NCBI GenBank assembly: GCA_018340805.1
Contig: JACMZG010001913.1
Span: forward strand, 16,379,533 to 16,443,532
Length of the DNA: 64,000 nucleotides
Direction: 5' to 3'
Origin: Microvelia longipes
Lineage: Eukaryota; Arthropoda; Insecta; Hemiptera; Veliidae
Part shown: positions 24,607 through 37,689 of the stretch, in pieces
Layout of the letters: every line of letters begins with the position of its first letter
How positions within the stretch are numbered: position 1 is the first letter of the stretch
Position numbers and translations under genes: made by a program
The notes under the pieces: generated by a model
What the model was told of the DNA's origin: nothing
Database searches by the model: none
What the model saw: only the letters and a program-made list of their open reading frames with translations

Positions 24607-25449
24607 TTTTCATGTATCGAAATTCGACCGACAGGACCACTCTTGTAATAATACCTCTATGCTTTTAGACATGAAATCAGAACTAACCGCACCCAGCTAC
24701 ACTTGCGTATTTAATTCTTTAACTTATCGCTTAAACATTTATAAGAAAAGGAAAAGCAGTGAAATGTTGTGAAAACATGTTTGTCGGCATAGAAGGGCTA
24801 CTGTGGAAAGAAACCCTACAGTCCTCTCATACCTTTCTCAAGAACCCTCTTTCAATTCAGGTTAATTGGAGGAGAGAGAGGCGCGTGGCTCTCTCCCTTT
24901 ACCCACTTAACTAATTACCCTTGTGTCTTCTTTTACAACTGTGGAAACACAATCTCTGTTGAGAAAAATTTTCCCTTCATTTCAGTCTAAAAGGGCTATT
25001 TTGTACTTTTCTTTACCCTCAAAACGTTAAGATTCAACCCAAAACATTTTCACCCTTAAGAAAAACCCTACTGAGACATCACTTCTTCTCTATTCTTAAA
25101 AACAAGATACAACTTGAAAATAAAAGACACACCTTTTAACACTTCCATTTTGTAAATTTTCTTAAAAGTTTTTTTTTTACTTTTTTACTAAAAAAGCTTT
25201 TAATTTAATGTAATGAATATTTTAAACCGAAAAGTCTTGTTTTAAATTTAATTACCATAGAAGACGTGCAATATTTTCTAACAAATGTAAAAAAATTATG
25301 GATCGAATGCGATACTAGGCTGGAAACATCATACAGTCATCGAGGTCTCGCTAAATGTCGGATATTGGTTGAAATCGTGTGTATAAATCTAATGTATCAA
25401 GTGCTATTCACACAAAATGTATCGAATCCAATTCTTAACTTGAATCCAT
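24607..25449. other. No gene recognised
   Basis: Includes a short GC-rich hairpin near 24871 (GGAGAGAGAGGCGCG / GGCTCTCTCC). Otherwise unclassified. Confidence 0.5.
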
Positions 25450-26240
25450 GTTTTTAAATAAGAAATATTATTGTTATTATTATAATTATTAGTTGTGAGG
25501 GTAGGAGTAAAACCTTTTGCACTGCGACTTTGTACAAGTACCTCGTGTTCTAAGCTTATAGGAGATCCTTTTCCTTTTATTATTTCTAAAAGTTTGTGTA
25601 CTAAATTGGCATCTGGGTTTTTAATTCTGCTTAGTGTGGCTGCTCCAAACAACAAAAATCTCTTGTATGCTAGAGCTTCGCATTGAAAGATGATGTGTGA
25701 TGATGTTTCAGGGCATTGGCCACAGAGTCTACAGACAGGCTCTTCTTGAAATATGCCGATGTATGCATATGTTTGCGTAAGTGACAATGACCAGTTATTA
25801 AGCCCGTCACTATACTCAAGTTTTTCTTATTTAGCTTTAGAAGAGCATCTGTCAGTTTGGCTTGAGGACCTCTCAACATGAGTTTGCTGTGCCTCAAACC
25901 AGGAGCATTATTCCAGTGTTGTTGGTGTTTACCTCTAAGGCATTCATTCACTGCCGTCTTGACTTGTGTTTTCGAAATGCCAATAACTGGTTCTGGTCCT
26001 ATTGGAGTTTGATTTGAACCTTGTCTTGCTAAATCATCTGCAACCTCATTACCTTCTATACCTTTATGTCCCGGAACCCATCTAACTGATACTTGATTTT
26101 CAGCAGCCAAACTGGTAAGGTTTTGTAAACATTCCCACACCAGTTTAGAGTTAACTTTGTAGGATCCCAGGGCTTTTATGGCAGCTTGACTGTCATAAAA
26201 GCCAGTCAAGCTAAATATTATAGTTAATCCACTCATATAG
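25450..26240 (-). pseudogene. LINE RNase H and C-terminal remnant (Jockey/R1-like), copy 2
   Basis: Minus-strand frame 26236-25670 encodes most of an RNase H domain: YDSQAAIKAL (catalytic D in the DSQ block), then VSVRWVPGHKGIEGNEVADD (the VPGHxGxxGNExAD block), followed by a linker and LSIVTGLITGHCHLRKH. A frameshift near 25770 moves on to the zinc-knuckle tail CRLCGQCPETSSHIIFQCEA. RNase H removes RNA from the cDNA hybrid during target-primed reverse transcription. The 3' end carries an imperfect (TAA)n tail on the minus strand (about 25458-25490), the usual LINE tail. The start of RNase H and all of RT are missing, so it is 5'-truncated. Confidence 0.9.
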
Positions 26241-26267
26241 TTCTATAAAATTCTAATATAGTATTTC

Positions 26268-26640
<373 letters not shown>

Positions 26641-26814
26641 TACGAAAACTTTGTTCTGACAACTGTATCCAAATCTCGTATAAATACACCATTTATTAAG
26701 CCACTGATTCAAGTACACGTGATTGCAAAGAGTTGAAATCTTTTTAACCCAAGTTAGTAGCTTGCTTGTTGAGGACTCCTTACGGTCGTGGAAAATTTTG
26801 TGCAGCTGAGGCAA

Positions 26815-26900
26815 GTAAAATGGATAGCGCCCTAAAAGGGATTTGAACTCAAAATGGAAAAGATTTGCTGCTTTGAGTGTCAGACTATTGGGCCGTAATT
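26815..26900 (-). repeat. tRNA-like SINE head or tRNA pseudogene
   Basis: On the minus strand, an A-box-like CGGCCCAATAGTCTGAC and a B-box-like TGAGTTCAAATCCC lie about 45 bp apart. No convincing cloverleaf by eye. Confidence 0.35.
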
Positions 26901-28518
26901 TTAAAGTATGATAAATATAACAAATAGTATAATGGAGTTACCAATACTGTATGTTTGTAAATCTATAATGGATAATGGACACGGATTTTCTTTTTATAAG
27001 TTAAACCAGATAAAGTTATACTTTATATTTTCGAAAGGGGCCGATGCAGTTAGGGAAACTAATATTGAATCAAAGGAAATCGTAATGTATAAAAGAATAT
27101 GTTGAATCGAATTCACACGTGACTATACAGAAGAGAGGAAAAGAAAATCTGGTTTTTACTTTGATAAATTCCTCTATCCATTGGGGGCGGTAAAAGCAAC
27201 AAGAATATATAAGAGCTTTAGGTTTTCTGAGGTTTAAGTCAATAAAGCAGGAGCCTTGTTTTTCCAAAGAAGGGCTCTTATAAGGGTCTTATCAAGAGGG
27301 AAGGATTTCTAGAGTCCAAAGGGCCTTATAGCGACATGTGGCCGTTACACGGTCTATTAGCTCCCATCCAAGCACCAAAAGCATTCAGAAGAGTCTATTG
27401 GGAATTGAAATACCCCTCTAATAGAGGCCTTCTTTTCTATATCTATAATGCTCTTCTGAACCATTACTGTCAGCATATTAAAGGAATGAATTTACCGCTA
27501 TCATCTATAAAGGAGTTCTCTTTGAGTCGTTAATACCATAACAACCTAAGTAAGGTTTTAGTTACTTCCCTCTTAGAATCGTATGTGACTACTAAAAACT
27601 TTATTTAAAAATAAAAACAAGGGGAGATAGCTAAGTAATGTTTTCGTTTTTTAACTAAATCGATTTGCGGCTTTTTTCGGTCTGACGCTTTTGCGGTTTA
27701 GTTGAGTAAATGACCCATCTGCTCTGATAATATTTGTTTAAGGCTTTTGTTGGCTGTCGGAAAAAAACTATGTTATCGATATCGATCTTAGTCTTATGTT
27801 ATAGATAGTCTTCCAAAAATACAACAGATAAAGAATAATTTTAAATTTAGCTTCTGAAACTTTCCTAGCCAAAAGAAGAGGTTTAATGAATGCTTCAGAT
27901 CTAAGCTTAAGAAATATATATATTGAATTTCTTTCCTTTTACCGTCATTTCACACATTTAATGGTCTAATTTTACTTTTTAGGTATACCTAAAAAGTATA
28001 ATACAAAAATGAAAGTAAGTAAGCCTTTTTATGCCATTTTGGCAATTCGACATTTACCGAGGCGTCCATCTGGATTCCCTGAGGTTAGGCAGGTTATCAG
28101 ACTTTTTTTAAGTTTATTAAATTAATATTTTCTCTTCAAATTATGAAATTATAGATTTCTTCCTAAAAAATCTTAACTAATTGTTATTAATTATTATTAC
28201 TATTTTATTCTATTTTTTTATTATTATTATTTCCATTTCATAAATTTTTACTTTCTTATTATTGTATGTGGGCGATATGATTTTATGGAAGGGGCTCAAG
28301 CCCCCTCCCCTAGAATCATGAACAGAAGAAGATAGGGGGAATTTAAGAGTATATGAAAAAGGAAAAAAGAAATTTATTGTAAATATCTATTATTTAGTTT
28401 CCTGACTAATGTTAGACAGATAGACATAAATCATTATTTTATCATTAAATAAAGGTACATTCTAAGAATAAGAGCAAAAAATTGTTTATTTGAGATATAA
28501 GATATTTAAATATTGAAT
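26901..28518. other. No gene recognised
   Basis: Short frames (26908-27105, 27336-27533) have no recognisable motif. Confidence 0.5.
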
Positions 28519-28670
28519 CAGGGCTTAAAATGGGCTGAACAAAAACTAATCCCTACTAACTTTTCCTGTATGCATTGAACTGAGGACGTTATAAAAATAC
28601 TCAATCTTTTTTGGCTAACACAAAGTACGGCTTGCTTTTTAAGAGCTTTTCATAATTTCAAGTAATATAC
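28519..28670 (+). repeat. Dispersed 150-bp repeat, copy 1
   Basis: Matches 30588-30738 in the same orientation, with shared blocks ACAAAAACTAATCCCT, TTGAACTGAGGACGTTATAA and GCTTGCTTTTTAAGAGCTT. I count only scattered differences. Class unknown. Confidence 0.85.
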
Positions 28671-30587
28671 ATATAATAATACTTAATAAAATATTTTACT
28701 TATTATTATTGACAAAATTTGAGAACTAATTATTTTTATTTAAATACAATATTTTCTATTAAACTGGTAAAATTGTTTTACTCTCTATAAGCCTTAAAAT
28801 GTTGATTTAGAGTTCTTTTAAAAAGAATAAAATAAATTTTTAAAAAGAATACAATACACAAAACTAAAAGTATAAAAGAGGATGTTGATTTGATAACAAA
28901 AGCACAAACGTCTCAAATAAATAAAAAACAGACAAGTTTGAGCAGTCCCTTTTTATAATAATCATTTGTTTCCCATTATCTGAATTTTCATAAAAGACAG
29001 AAAAGCGAAACAAATTATCGAGAAATCAGACTCTTTTTGGTGTTTTTTGTACTTTTGATGCCTTTTTTCCAGTTGGGAAAATCATTATTTTTTTTCTTTA
29101 TTTCATTTATATACATGGTCTCTTATTTCGTTTTTCTTTAACAAAGAAAACGTCTATGTTCGTATATTTCCCATCCAGAAAAAAAATCTCAGTTTTGGTT
29201 TACTTTTAAAAGAGAATGATTCTCGATTGTTGAAAATATTCCTTCGGGGCAAAAGCTAAATGATCTACGCCATTATATTTTTAAAGCTCTTTTTTTGAGA
29301 ATCTTGTTCGTATAAAAAGTGAAACATCACACAAAAAAAGTTTTTTTCTGTGATGCGAAAGAAGAAGCATTAAAATAATTCCGTGTGTGTTGTGAAAGCT
29401 TCTACTCGTCGTAGAAAAGGGTAGAAATGAGGGTGCAGGGACTTCGTTATCACCAACGAGGTCCCTGATTTTTTAACGAAAAAAAACTTTTATAAAGGAT
29501 ACTCATTCCTTTTATTTTTGATTATTGATGTTATTACATTAGTTTTGCATTTTGTTGTTATAGGTTATGATTGATAAGTTACCCTGAAGAATGGTCTCAT
29601 GTTATATAGTTCCACGAGTAACCAGAATAGACATCAGCATGAAAAGGTGAGAATCCTCCTATACTACTGAACAACAAAATTAATATACAATATAAGCACA
29701 CAAAAGTATAAACAGCTTTTCTCAACGTTTTTGGTCCGCGACACAATAAGTTTGATTGTAACCTCGTAGCGGATCAGAAAATTTTGAAATTATAGGATCC
29801 GGGGGGCTTTTGGACTTCTCCTAGAAGTTCGGTCTAGAAAAGCCAAACCCCATACCAGAATTATTGTTTTACTTCTATTAAAATTTTATTTTTAAGGTGG
29901 AAAACAATAATTCTAGGACGAGCAATCCCCGCATTTGCCCTTTTCCTGAATACCGCTTGGAATATAAACAGTTTAATTGAGCAACAAAATTTTTAAGCAA
30001 AAATAAAATAATATACGATATAAACAAAAGTAATAAACAACTATAAGTCATATGAAATAGTTGTAGGAATATTTTCTTAAAAAATGCATTTATGGAGAAA
30101 ATATAAATTTTAGCACATTTTAATCATGAAAATGAAGCTACTTTAATCCACGATTGACCCACTTAAAATGGTAAGTGGTTTTATTGGCAAATAACGGAGC
30201 GGGCCTGTGTGGTCTTCCTCGCTCTGCCTAATGAAAGATCGCTTGATACATGCATGTAAAAATAAATACTAAAATATTAACAGTGTGGAATTGGACATAG
30301 GAAATAGGGAAGGAATGCCATCTTCAGGTTTATAATACTATTTATTTTTGACTATTATTTCATAAATTCCTGAAAATGACATCCGCAGTAGAAGCGAAAC
30401 GTAGAATGTATGCCTAACAATTAGTTATCACCGAAAACCCTAAACCAATAATCGTTTATTACTGTACCTGATTTCGAAAATTACTCCAAATGTAAAATCA
30501 CTTCTACAAAAAGGGAAGAATGATTTTGGGAATTCAAAGAAGTTTACGTTAACTATATCCTAATTTTGGCAGTAAGGAAAGCAGGGC
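28671..30587. other. No gene recognised; one strong hairpin
   Basis: 29436-29467 is a 13-bp stem (CAGGGACTTCGTT / AACGAGGTCCCTG, one mismatch) with a 6-nt loop. A second stem-loop lies near 29806-29845 (GGCTTTT/AAAAGCC). Otherwise unclassified AT-rich DNA. Confidence 0.55.
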
Positions 30588-30738
30588 TTAAAATGGACTG
30601 AACAAAAACTAATCCCTCCTAACTTTTCCTGATCTGTATGTATTGAACTGAGGACGTTATAAAAATACTCTATCTTTTTTGGCTAATACAAAGTACTGCT
30701 TGCTTTTTAAGAGCTTCCCATTTTTTTTAAAGTAATAT
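30588..30738 (+). repeat. Dispersed 150-bp repeat, copy 2
   Basis: Same orientation partner of 28519-28670, about 2 kb apart. Confidence 0.85.
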
Positions 30739-31894
30739 TTTATGACGATTGTATAAACGCGTTAAGAATCATTACAAAATTGATTTATTTTAAATAAGTT
30801 AATAACAAGTTAAGCAAATATTTAGTAAGGAAGGGTGTTGAGCAAAACCTCATTTGATGATACAAAAAAACTACCAGAGGGAATTACCTAAATGGAAAAG
30901 AGTGTAAAGAGGACTTAAAGGAGTCCCTCAAGGGACCATACTTGGGCTTATTGTGTTGTAAACTTGTAAAGAAGGGAGTCAAGTATTAAATATATAGAAA
31001 AGCATCAGTGATTAAACCTTCTGGAGTGTATAGACTGTGATTAGGGAAGCCAAAACAGTATGACAGATGGACGTGTCTATCTGGTAGAGACCATCTCATG
31101 CAAGAATAGTCACCCCTCTATCTAAACATGAACTGTTAACTCTATTAAGCAAACTCTGTTAGAAACATAATATATTAGCATTTAAGCATTATAGGAAAAC
31201 ATTTTATCAATCCATTCACCCTAAGGATTAACTAGTAGTTAATTCTGACAATCTCAATCATATAAAGCCTTTAATAGAACCATTACAAATTAGAACCTAT
31301 TGCATTTCAAATATTTCTGTTCTCAACTAAGGTAATCAATGTATTACACTAATTACTTTTATTTGACCTTCTCTTAATTCCACTTCTATTAAATCCGATT
31401 TGCTTTTATACGAACAACACAAATATAGCATCCACTTTAAAAATGCATGAACCCTTTAAAATGCATGTATTATATTTTTAAAATTATACCTGTAACTCAG
31501 ATCCATTATCAGTAACTGGCTAAATAAATGGTGTTTTATTCATAATGTCTTATTTTATGGTGTTGAAAGTGCTTTTAAAACAACTTCAACCACGTAGAGT
31601 TGACTAATTTATTTTTTATGATACTGAAACATATTCAAATGTTTACAGTGTGGTTGAAATAGGGTTTTTAGTGCTTCTAGAGAAATGACTGAGATTTGAA
31701 AGAAATTATTGTATGACTATTGCATCTAATAAAAAAAAAAAAAATTTTGTGCAAAATCGTCTCTGGATGATCAGGTTATATTACGATTTCCCCAGATGTA
31801 CTCTCTTTTTAGGAGATTTCCTTTGGGAAAAAATCGGCAATTAGATTCATTATTATTACTTACTCTACTTTAATATCCTTATTTACTTACCTTT
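30739..31894. other. No gene recognised
   Basis: AT-rich, nothing supported. Confidence 0.5.
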
Positions 31895-32029
31895 TAGCGA
31901 ATTTCCTTTGAAAATTCGCCTAATGGGATAGGCGTCATGGCGGAATTCGAACCTCGGACCACGACACAAATCCGTTTCAGAGGTCCCTTATGACGAAAAA
32001 ATACTTTTTTGAACTTATAATATATATTA

Positions 32030-32089
<60 letters not shown>

Positions 32090-32235
32090 CTAGACACTTC
32101 TTGTAAACACTCTATCTTTCGAACGGATTATATTTTTAACCAAACTTGGTACAAATCAAACCTTTGGGAGGACACGAACCCTATTGAAAACCAGGTTTTT
32201 GTGACGTCATTAACCCGGTTTGCTGAGTCAGCGAA
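31895..32235. repeat. Family B repeat, copy 2, with AT microsatellite
   Basis: TTAGCGAATTTCCTTTG, CGTCATGGCGGAATTCGAAC, CGTTTCAGAGGTCCCTTATG, an AT tract (32020-32089), TTTCTAGACACTTCTTG, CGAACGGATTATATTTTTAA and AACTTGGTACAAATCAAACC, as in copy 1 at 26.3 kb. It continues into TGACGTCATTAACCCGGTTT, a block that reappears inverted at 33893. Confidence 0.8.
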
Positions 32236-32304
32236 ATTTTCAAAAAAATCGGCAAAATTCAGGGTTAATATTTTTTGCCGCAAAAAGGTCAATATTTATT
32301 TTTT

Positions 32305-32640
32305 TGAGACGCTGAATCGATTGAAACCGGTCCGAAGTCGATACGACCACTATAAGTGACCTAAAAATCGAAAAAACCATTGTAATTATCAAAATTTAGG
32401 TCGATAAAAAATAAATTTCGAGTAGGGTGTCGTTTTCAATGTAATTTTGGGCGCGGAATCGAATGAAAACCAGTCCGAAGTCGATACGACCACCTTAAGT
32501 TACCAAAAGTCGAAAAACCACAAAAATATAGAAAACCAAAATTACGGTCGTTGAAATTAAATTTCGAGTAGGGTGTCGTTTTCAATGTTTTTTGGGCCTC
32601 TGAGATGAATGCCAGTGGTCCGGAGTCAATACAACCACTC
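32305..32640 (+). repeat. Tandem repeat, 144-bp unit (family E), about 2.3 copies
   Basis: TCCGAAGTCGATACGACCAC at 32331 and 32474 and a diverged TCCGGAGTCAATACAACCAC at 32619. Units share GAGTAGGGTGTCGTTTTCAA. A single inverted unit is present in 33686-33860, and a diverged direct one near 34170-34280. Confidence 0.8.
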
Positions 32641-32740
32641 AAACTCAGGGTAACTGGGTCACATCCTGGAAGGGTCGATCATTTTTATCGTTTTTTTTAC
32701 GATAAAAAAGTACGATATATAAGTTTACAACTAGGAAATA

Positions 32741-33398
32741 ATTCTGGCGCGGTGGTCCGCATGTCGGGCGAATTTCCTTTGATGCGTGTTTCCGTGCTTT
32801 TTATATAAGTTTACAACTACTAAATAAATAATTCCGGCGCGGTGGTCCGCTGTCGGGCGAATTTCATTTATAGAATACGTGTTTCCGTGCTAAACAACCA
32901 TTTTCTTGCTTATGCAAGAACCATGCCCATTGCGTGGTTCTAGAACCTAAGCAGTTACTCAATTGTCAAGCACTGCTCGTAACTCATTTTGTCTGTATTT
33001 TCCAAAGGAAATGCGCTAAAACCTTTAAAGATAACTGACTAAGCTTAAAGATAAGTAACTAAGCTTTAACTAGTGCAAATAATAGAGCGTACTTCTAATT
33101 TTAGAGCATAGTTTTTGTGCAAACCAACTGGATAGTTATGCGCATTTCCTTTGGAAAATACGACAAATGAGTTACGAGCAGTGCTTGACAATTGAGTAAC
33201 TGCTTAGGTTATAACATGGTTCTTGCATAAGCAAGAAAATGGTTGTTTAGCACGGAAACACGTTTCTAATTGAAATTCGCCCGACAGCGGACCACCGCGC
33301 CGGAATTATTTATTTAGTAGTTGGTAAACTTTTTATAAAAAGCACGGAAACACGCATCAAAGGAAATTCGCCCGACATGCGGACACCGCGCCAGAACT
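32741..33398. repeat. Foldback element, 260-276-bp arms
   Basis: Left arm 32741-33016, right arm 33140-33398, spacer about 123 bp. Both arms contain GGCGCGGTGGTCCGC, GTCGGGCGAATTTC, CGTGTTTCCGTGC, TTTTCTTGCTTATGCAAGAA and CAATTGTCAAGCACTGCTCG. The outer part of each arm is itself a tandem duplication of about 90 bp. No coding capacity. Fragments carrying GGTGGTCCGC recur near 38838 and, more diverged, near 34335 and 49316. Confidence 0.9.
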
Positions 33399-33399
33399 T

Positions 33400-33685
33400 T
33401 TTACTATTATTATTACTATTAATTACTTACTTTACTTTACTATCCTTATTTACTTACCTTTTTATTATTATTACTTACTTAATATTTTTATTATTATTAT
33501 TATTACTTTTATTTACTTTTACTTACTTTTTATTATTATTACTTATTTTCTTAACTATCCTTATTTATTACCTTTTCACTATTATTACTTACTCTACTTT
33601 AATATCCATATTTACTTACCTTTTTATTATTATTACTTACTTTACTTTACTATCCTTATTTCCTTACCTTCTCACTATTATTTGA
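33400..33685. repeat. Low-complexity TTA/ACTT-rich tandem region
   Basis: Recurring TTATTATTACTTACTTTACT, ATCCTTATTTACTTACC and similar words. It gives a spurious leucine/tyrosine-rich open frame. The same words appear just before family B copy 2 (31846-31895). Confidence 0.8.
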
Positions 33686-33995
33686 GCGATTTAGCACCCC
33701 AAAAAACAAAATAAGGACACCCAAATCGAAACACTTTATCCATCGACCGTAATTTCCGAATATTTATCATGGTTTTGTTTCTTATCGCAGAGGGCTAGTT
33801 TCATTCGGTTCAGCACCCCAAAAACATAAATAAAGCGAAGACTAATTTTTAATTTTAAGTTTTTTTTTAAAATTGATGCTTACTTAGCAAACCGGGTTAA
33901 TGACGTCACAACAATCTGGGCTTCAATAGCGATCGCTTCCTCCCCTAGGTTTATTTTTGTACCAAGTTAGATTAAAAAATGTTTATCCGTAGTAT
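33686..33995 (-). repeat. Inverted partner of 32117-32470
   Basis: The reverse complement restores AACTTGGTACAAAAATAAAC, TGACGTCATTAACCCGGTTT and a family E-like unit, in the same order as 32117-32470. The two copies therefore face each other around the foldback element. Confidence 0.75.
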
Positions 33996-36252
33996 ATGCG
34001 AAACGCATTTTTGCGTGATCAGGGACGGATTTTTTTTTAAAAACGGATTTGGGACATGGACCATCCAAGGCTTGCTATGGCTAACTATTATAGCGTCTTC
34101 TAATCCACACAGTTGTTTTAGTATTTATTTTTAAATAGATTTAATCAGCCGGAATCACCATATTTCAAGTGGGTAGTCGTTTCCGCCGTTTTTGGGCCTT
34201 TAAGTTGAAAGAAAATGGTCCAGAGGTTAGACGAGTTCTCAAATACTTAAAGCCAGGGTACCTGGGATCGAATCCTGATACGGATAACAATTGTTTATAG
34301 TATTATTTAGATTACATAAGTTTATAACTACAAAATAATTCTGAGGCCGTGGTCCTATACTATATTTACTATACTTCACCATTTTTTTACAGAAGTAGCC
34401 TTAAATAGTTCGATGTTATTTTCTAAACATCTTTGTTAACTGAAATCACCATTAAAATGTAGCCACAAGCTACAACAAAAAATTTTCGTTTCATTCTTTT
34501 TTTCTTGACATAACTACAGCCGCACAAGCCAAATACAAAGTAATACAATAACTTGTTACACTTATTAAGTACCACATTCCACTCACATAAAAAATATGGT
34601 TATGAATATGATTGTTAAAGTATTAAGTACGTACTTCAATAATACTTCCTCTTCAAGTACTCTTGTGTATATTAAGTAGGAAAGGGACTTATTTTCAATA
34701 AGTAAACCACACTTCTTTATAAAGAATTATAACACACTTCTCCATGAAAATATTTTTTAACTATTGTATTACGATATTTTCTGACTGGTCTACAAGTAGT
34801 AGAACTAAATATTAAGATTCAAGAGGGTGTAAATATGCAAACCCAGGTGGTTACATTGTGTATTCTTTTTTGCGGCAGGAAAAATACCACTGATTTGTCG
34901 ACGGACAATGTCCGAATTTTGTTCCAAAATGTTAAATGTATTTAAAAGGTTGACCACAAAAGAAATTTGGTATTTTCCGGTTCTATGAAGTTTAGTAAGT
35001 TTATCCGATCATTTTCAATTTTTCTTGTAAATTCACACCCTATAAATACTCCTATATTATTAAGGGTAGTTGACACCTCATTCAACTCAAAAGTAGTGTA
35101 AAACGAGCTCATCTTTATAAAAGACCTTTTTTGCCACCGATACCTTTCTTTGTCGTAGATTAGTATTGTAGTAAGTCGACCCTAAAACACGGTAAACCTC
35201 TCAACTTTTCAACTGTTAATAATACTCCGGTTGTACCCACCATTCACGTCTAAAATCCATCAATTTCTCTAGGTTTCAAAAGATTTGGTGTAAAAGATGA
35301 GAAATAAGATGCTAAGAATTTAATTCTGAGCCAAGAAGGTTTTAGGTTTAAAATAATCTCAAAATCTTATACAATAAAAACTAAGGTCGTTTTGTTCAAG
35401 ATACTTGAATTTATTTGGGGCGCCAACATTACTTTCTGCTTAATTGACGTCCTACAAAAGTAATAGTTACTTCTGTGATGAATAATTATTTTCAATTTAA
35501 ATTATTAAAATTATGTTTATATTTGACCATAGTTGCCAACTATGGGTCTAAAGTTCAGTAGTCTATTGAGTTACATAATTCTGTTTTTATGGTTCTTCAA
35601 ATAACCTTTTAAAAAATCATTTTTTCTTTAATTAATTCTGTAAGGGAAATAGTAATACAATGTACTTCTGCTGCTTCGGATTTGCTGTTGCTGCCCCCGC
35701 TTAGAATATAGGAAGCAGAGTTCTTTTATTCCAACAAACCATGCGTAAAATTAAAAATGTGATTTTTAACGTGATTTAATTTATTATTTCAATAAAAATA
35801 AAGAGAACGCAAGCTGTGAATTATAAACAAACCTATTTTGATTTTTAAAAATAAAGACTAAATTTATATCAGATTTTGATATTAGACTTTTCTAATAAGA
35901 TTTTCGACTTATTTGAATAATAGGCATTGCGTATGGGTCGGGAAAGTATACATTATTCATGTCGTGTTTGTTTTTTGTCAACTTTCCTACACCGGAGAAA
36001 AACTTTCTTCTGGAAAACAAGAAAATTTATCCAAGAAAAAGTGTATGCCTCTTTGTTTCTTTTGCTCATTTTATAAACATTACGCTATTTTTTCTCGTTT
36101 AGACGGGTTTAGACTTTTTAGTATCATTTTTTATATTTTTGGACGAATTTTAGTAAATATAAATGCGTTTTGATGTTTAGCTTTTGACTTCACATTTCCT
36201 TAATCCCTACTAACCCAAGCTGATATAGTTTATAAGGTGATTCAATTGAAGG
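33996..36252. other. Repeat fragments, then unclassified DNA
   Basis: 34165-34365 holds a diverged family E unit (GTCGTTTCCGCCGTTTTTGG) and a fragment of the GGTGGTCC repeat. The remainder is AT-rich with no coding homology; a small hairpin lies at 35525-35548 (GACCATAGT/ACTATGGGTC). Confidence 0.5.
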
Positions 36253-36393
36253 GTTTTTATGAATGAAATCAATTTTTTTGGTCATGTTAGGTTATAGTCT
36301 GGAATTGACGTCATTGCAGGAATAAATAGTAAATTTTCAAGTTGAACGCCTATACCAATTCCTGCCATGACATCACACGTCATTCATAAAAAC
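36253..36393. repeat. Small inverted repeat
   Basis: Outer arms GTTTTTATGAATGA (36253-36266) and its exact complement (36380-36393). Inner, diverged arms TGACGTCATTGCAGGAAT and ATTCCTGCCATGACATCA. A decayed foldback element is likely. Confidence 0.6.
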
Positions 36394-36990
36394 GTCAGGT
36401 TATAACCTCCGAATGCGTTTGGTTTGTTTACATCGAATTGAACCACCTTATGAATTCCTAACATCTTGGTACAAACCATAATTTTTCTTTGTTTATCAAA
36501 ACTATGTTTTTTATTTTGGAACGGAGCTTTATTAGTACCTCTATATCTAGGAGGTACCTCTAGATCTATGGAGTTTAATAAAGATCTACCACATGCGTGG
36601 TAAGATACACCCCGCCAAGTCATGTGTCCAAAGAAAATTAATAAATCAAATTTTCTGTCCCGCCAAGTTATGTCGGTGCTTCCTGCTAATCTGTCATTTA
36701 AGGTCAGAGTTAATTATCAGCTTCTTATCTTTGGCGGCGTGCCAACTGAGTAAATCAAAGTTTATTTGTTCACACTTATGACATGCTGTGGTAACGTGGG
36801 TATTATCCGTGATCTCGTTTCATGCATACATTTATTATATCTGTTTGTTTGTGCAAACTATAGAGGAAAAAATGCAGTTATTGAGTTGGTATGTATTCTG
36901 TAATGTTGCTATATTTTTTATTATGTGTATTGTATTTTTCCTTTTCCGCATTCGTACCGTGTCCAAGAGCCCATTGCAATATTCGTGACC
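36394..36990. other. No gene recognised
   Basis: Two CCCGCCAAGT-type words (36611, 36660) repeat, but no family is assignable. Confidence 0.5.
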
Positions 36991-37643
36991 GTTGAGCCCC
37001 AAAGGTTTAACCCTCTATATTGATTTTTTTGGCTCCCTGATAAAAGGATCAGGTGGATCTGCCATTAGCGGCAGAGATATTTCTCAGATCGGAGAATTTT
37101 GGCCCCTGAGCCTCTTTAAAGTCCAAAAAATTTCCCCAAACTTTTGCCCCTTAGCGCTGATCCTATTGGTTTTATCTAAAAAGGTAAAGGGGTCTTTTTT
37201 ATGTTCATTAAATTTGTTAAAAAGATCAATGTTTTAACTGTCAAAATTAGTTTAATAGAACCAGAGTTATATCTGTTCAAATATTACCAAAAAATCAACA
37301 ATAATCTCTAATTTTCAGCCCAACACTCACAAAATCCTTAAAATTGCATGTTTTTCCATGTTATTATGTTTAAGATATAGGTAGATTAAAAAAAAATATA
37401 TTTGATCAAACCATAAGTAATATACAATGTTCTAGAGTAAGAGAGTAGCACAGCTCTCATAATTATGATTTAATGTTTGACATATAATGCTAAAAATGGG
37501 TAATAACATATTTCATAAAAATATGTGTTTTTTATGAGAATTTAGGCCCAGGGGGCCTATCTAAATCTAAATGGCAGATCACCTGATCTTTTATCGAGAG
37601 CCAAAATAAATCAATCTAGCGGGATCAACCTTTGGGGCTCGAC
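36991..37643. mobile_element. MITE with about 75-bp terminal inverted repeats
   Basis: Left end GTTGAGCCCCAAAGGTT and right end (inverted) GTCGAGCCCCAAAGGTT. Similarity continues inward through ATTGATTTTTTTGGCTC, GATAAAAGGATCAGGTG and GATCTGCCATT, with small gaps, and more weakly to GGCCCCTGAGCC. Internal 500 bp non-coding. No obvious target-site duplication, so the superfamily is undecided. Confidence 0.8.
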
Positions 37644-37689
37644 AGTCAAGAAAATTGTTATCTCGAATTGTTAAATGTTATCTCGACAG

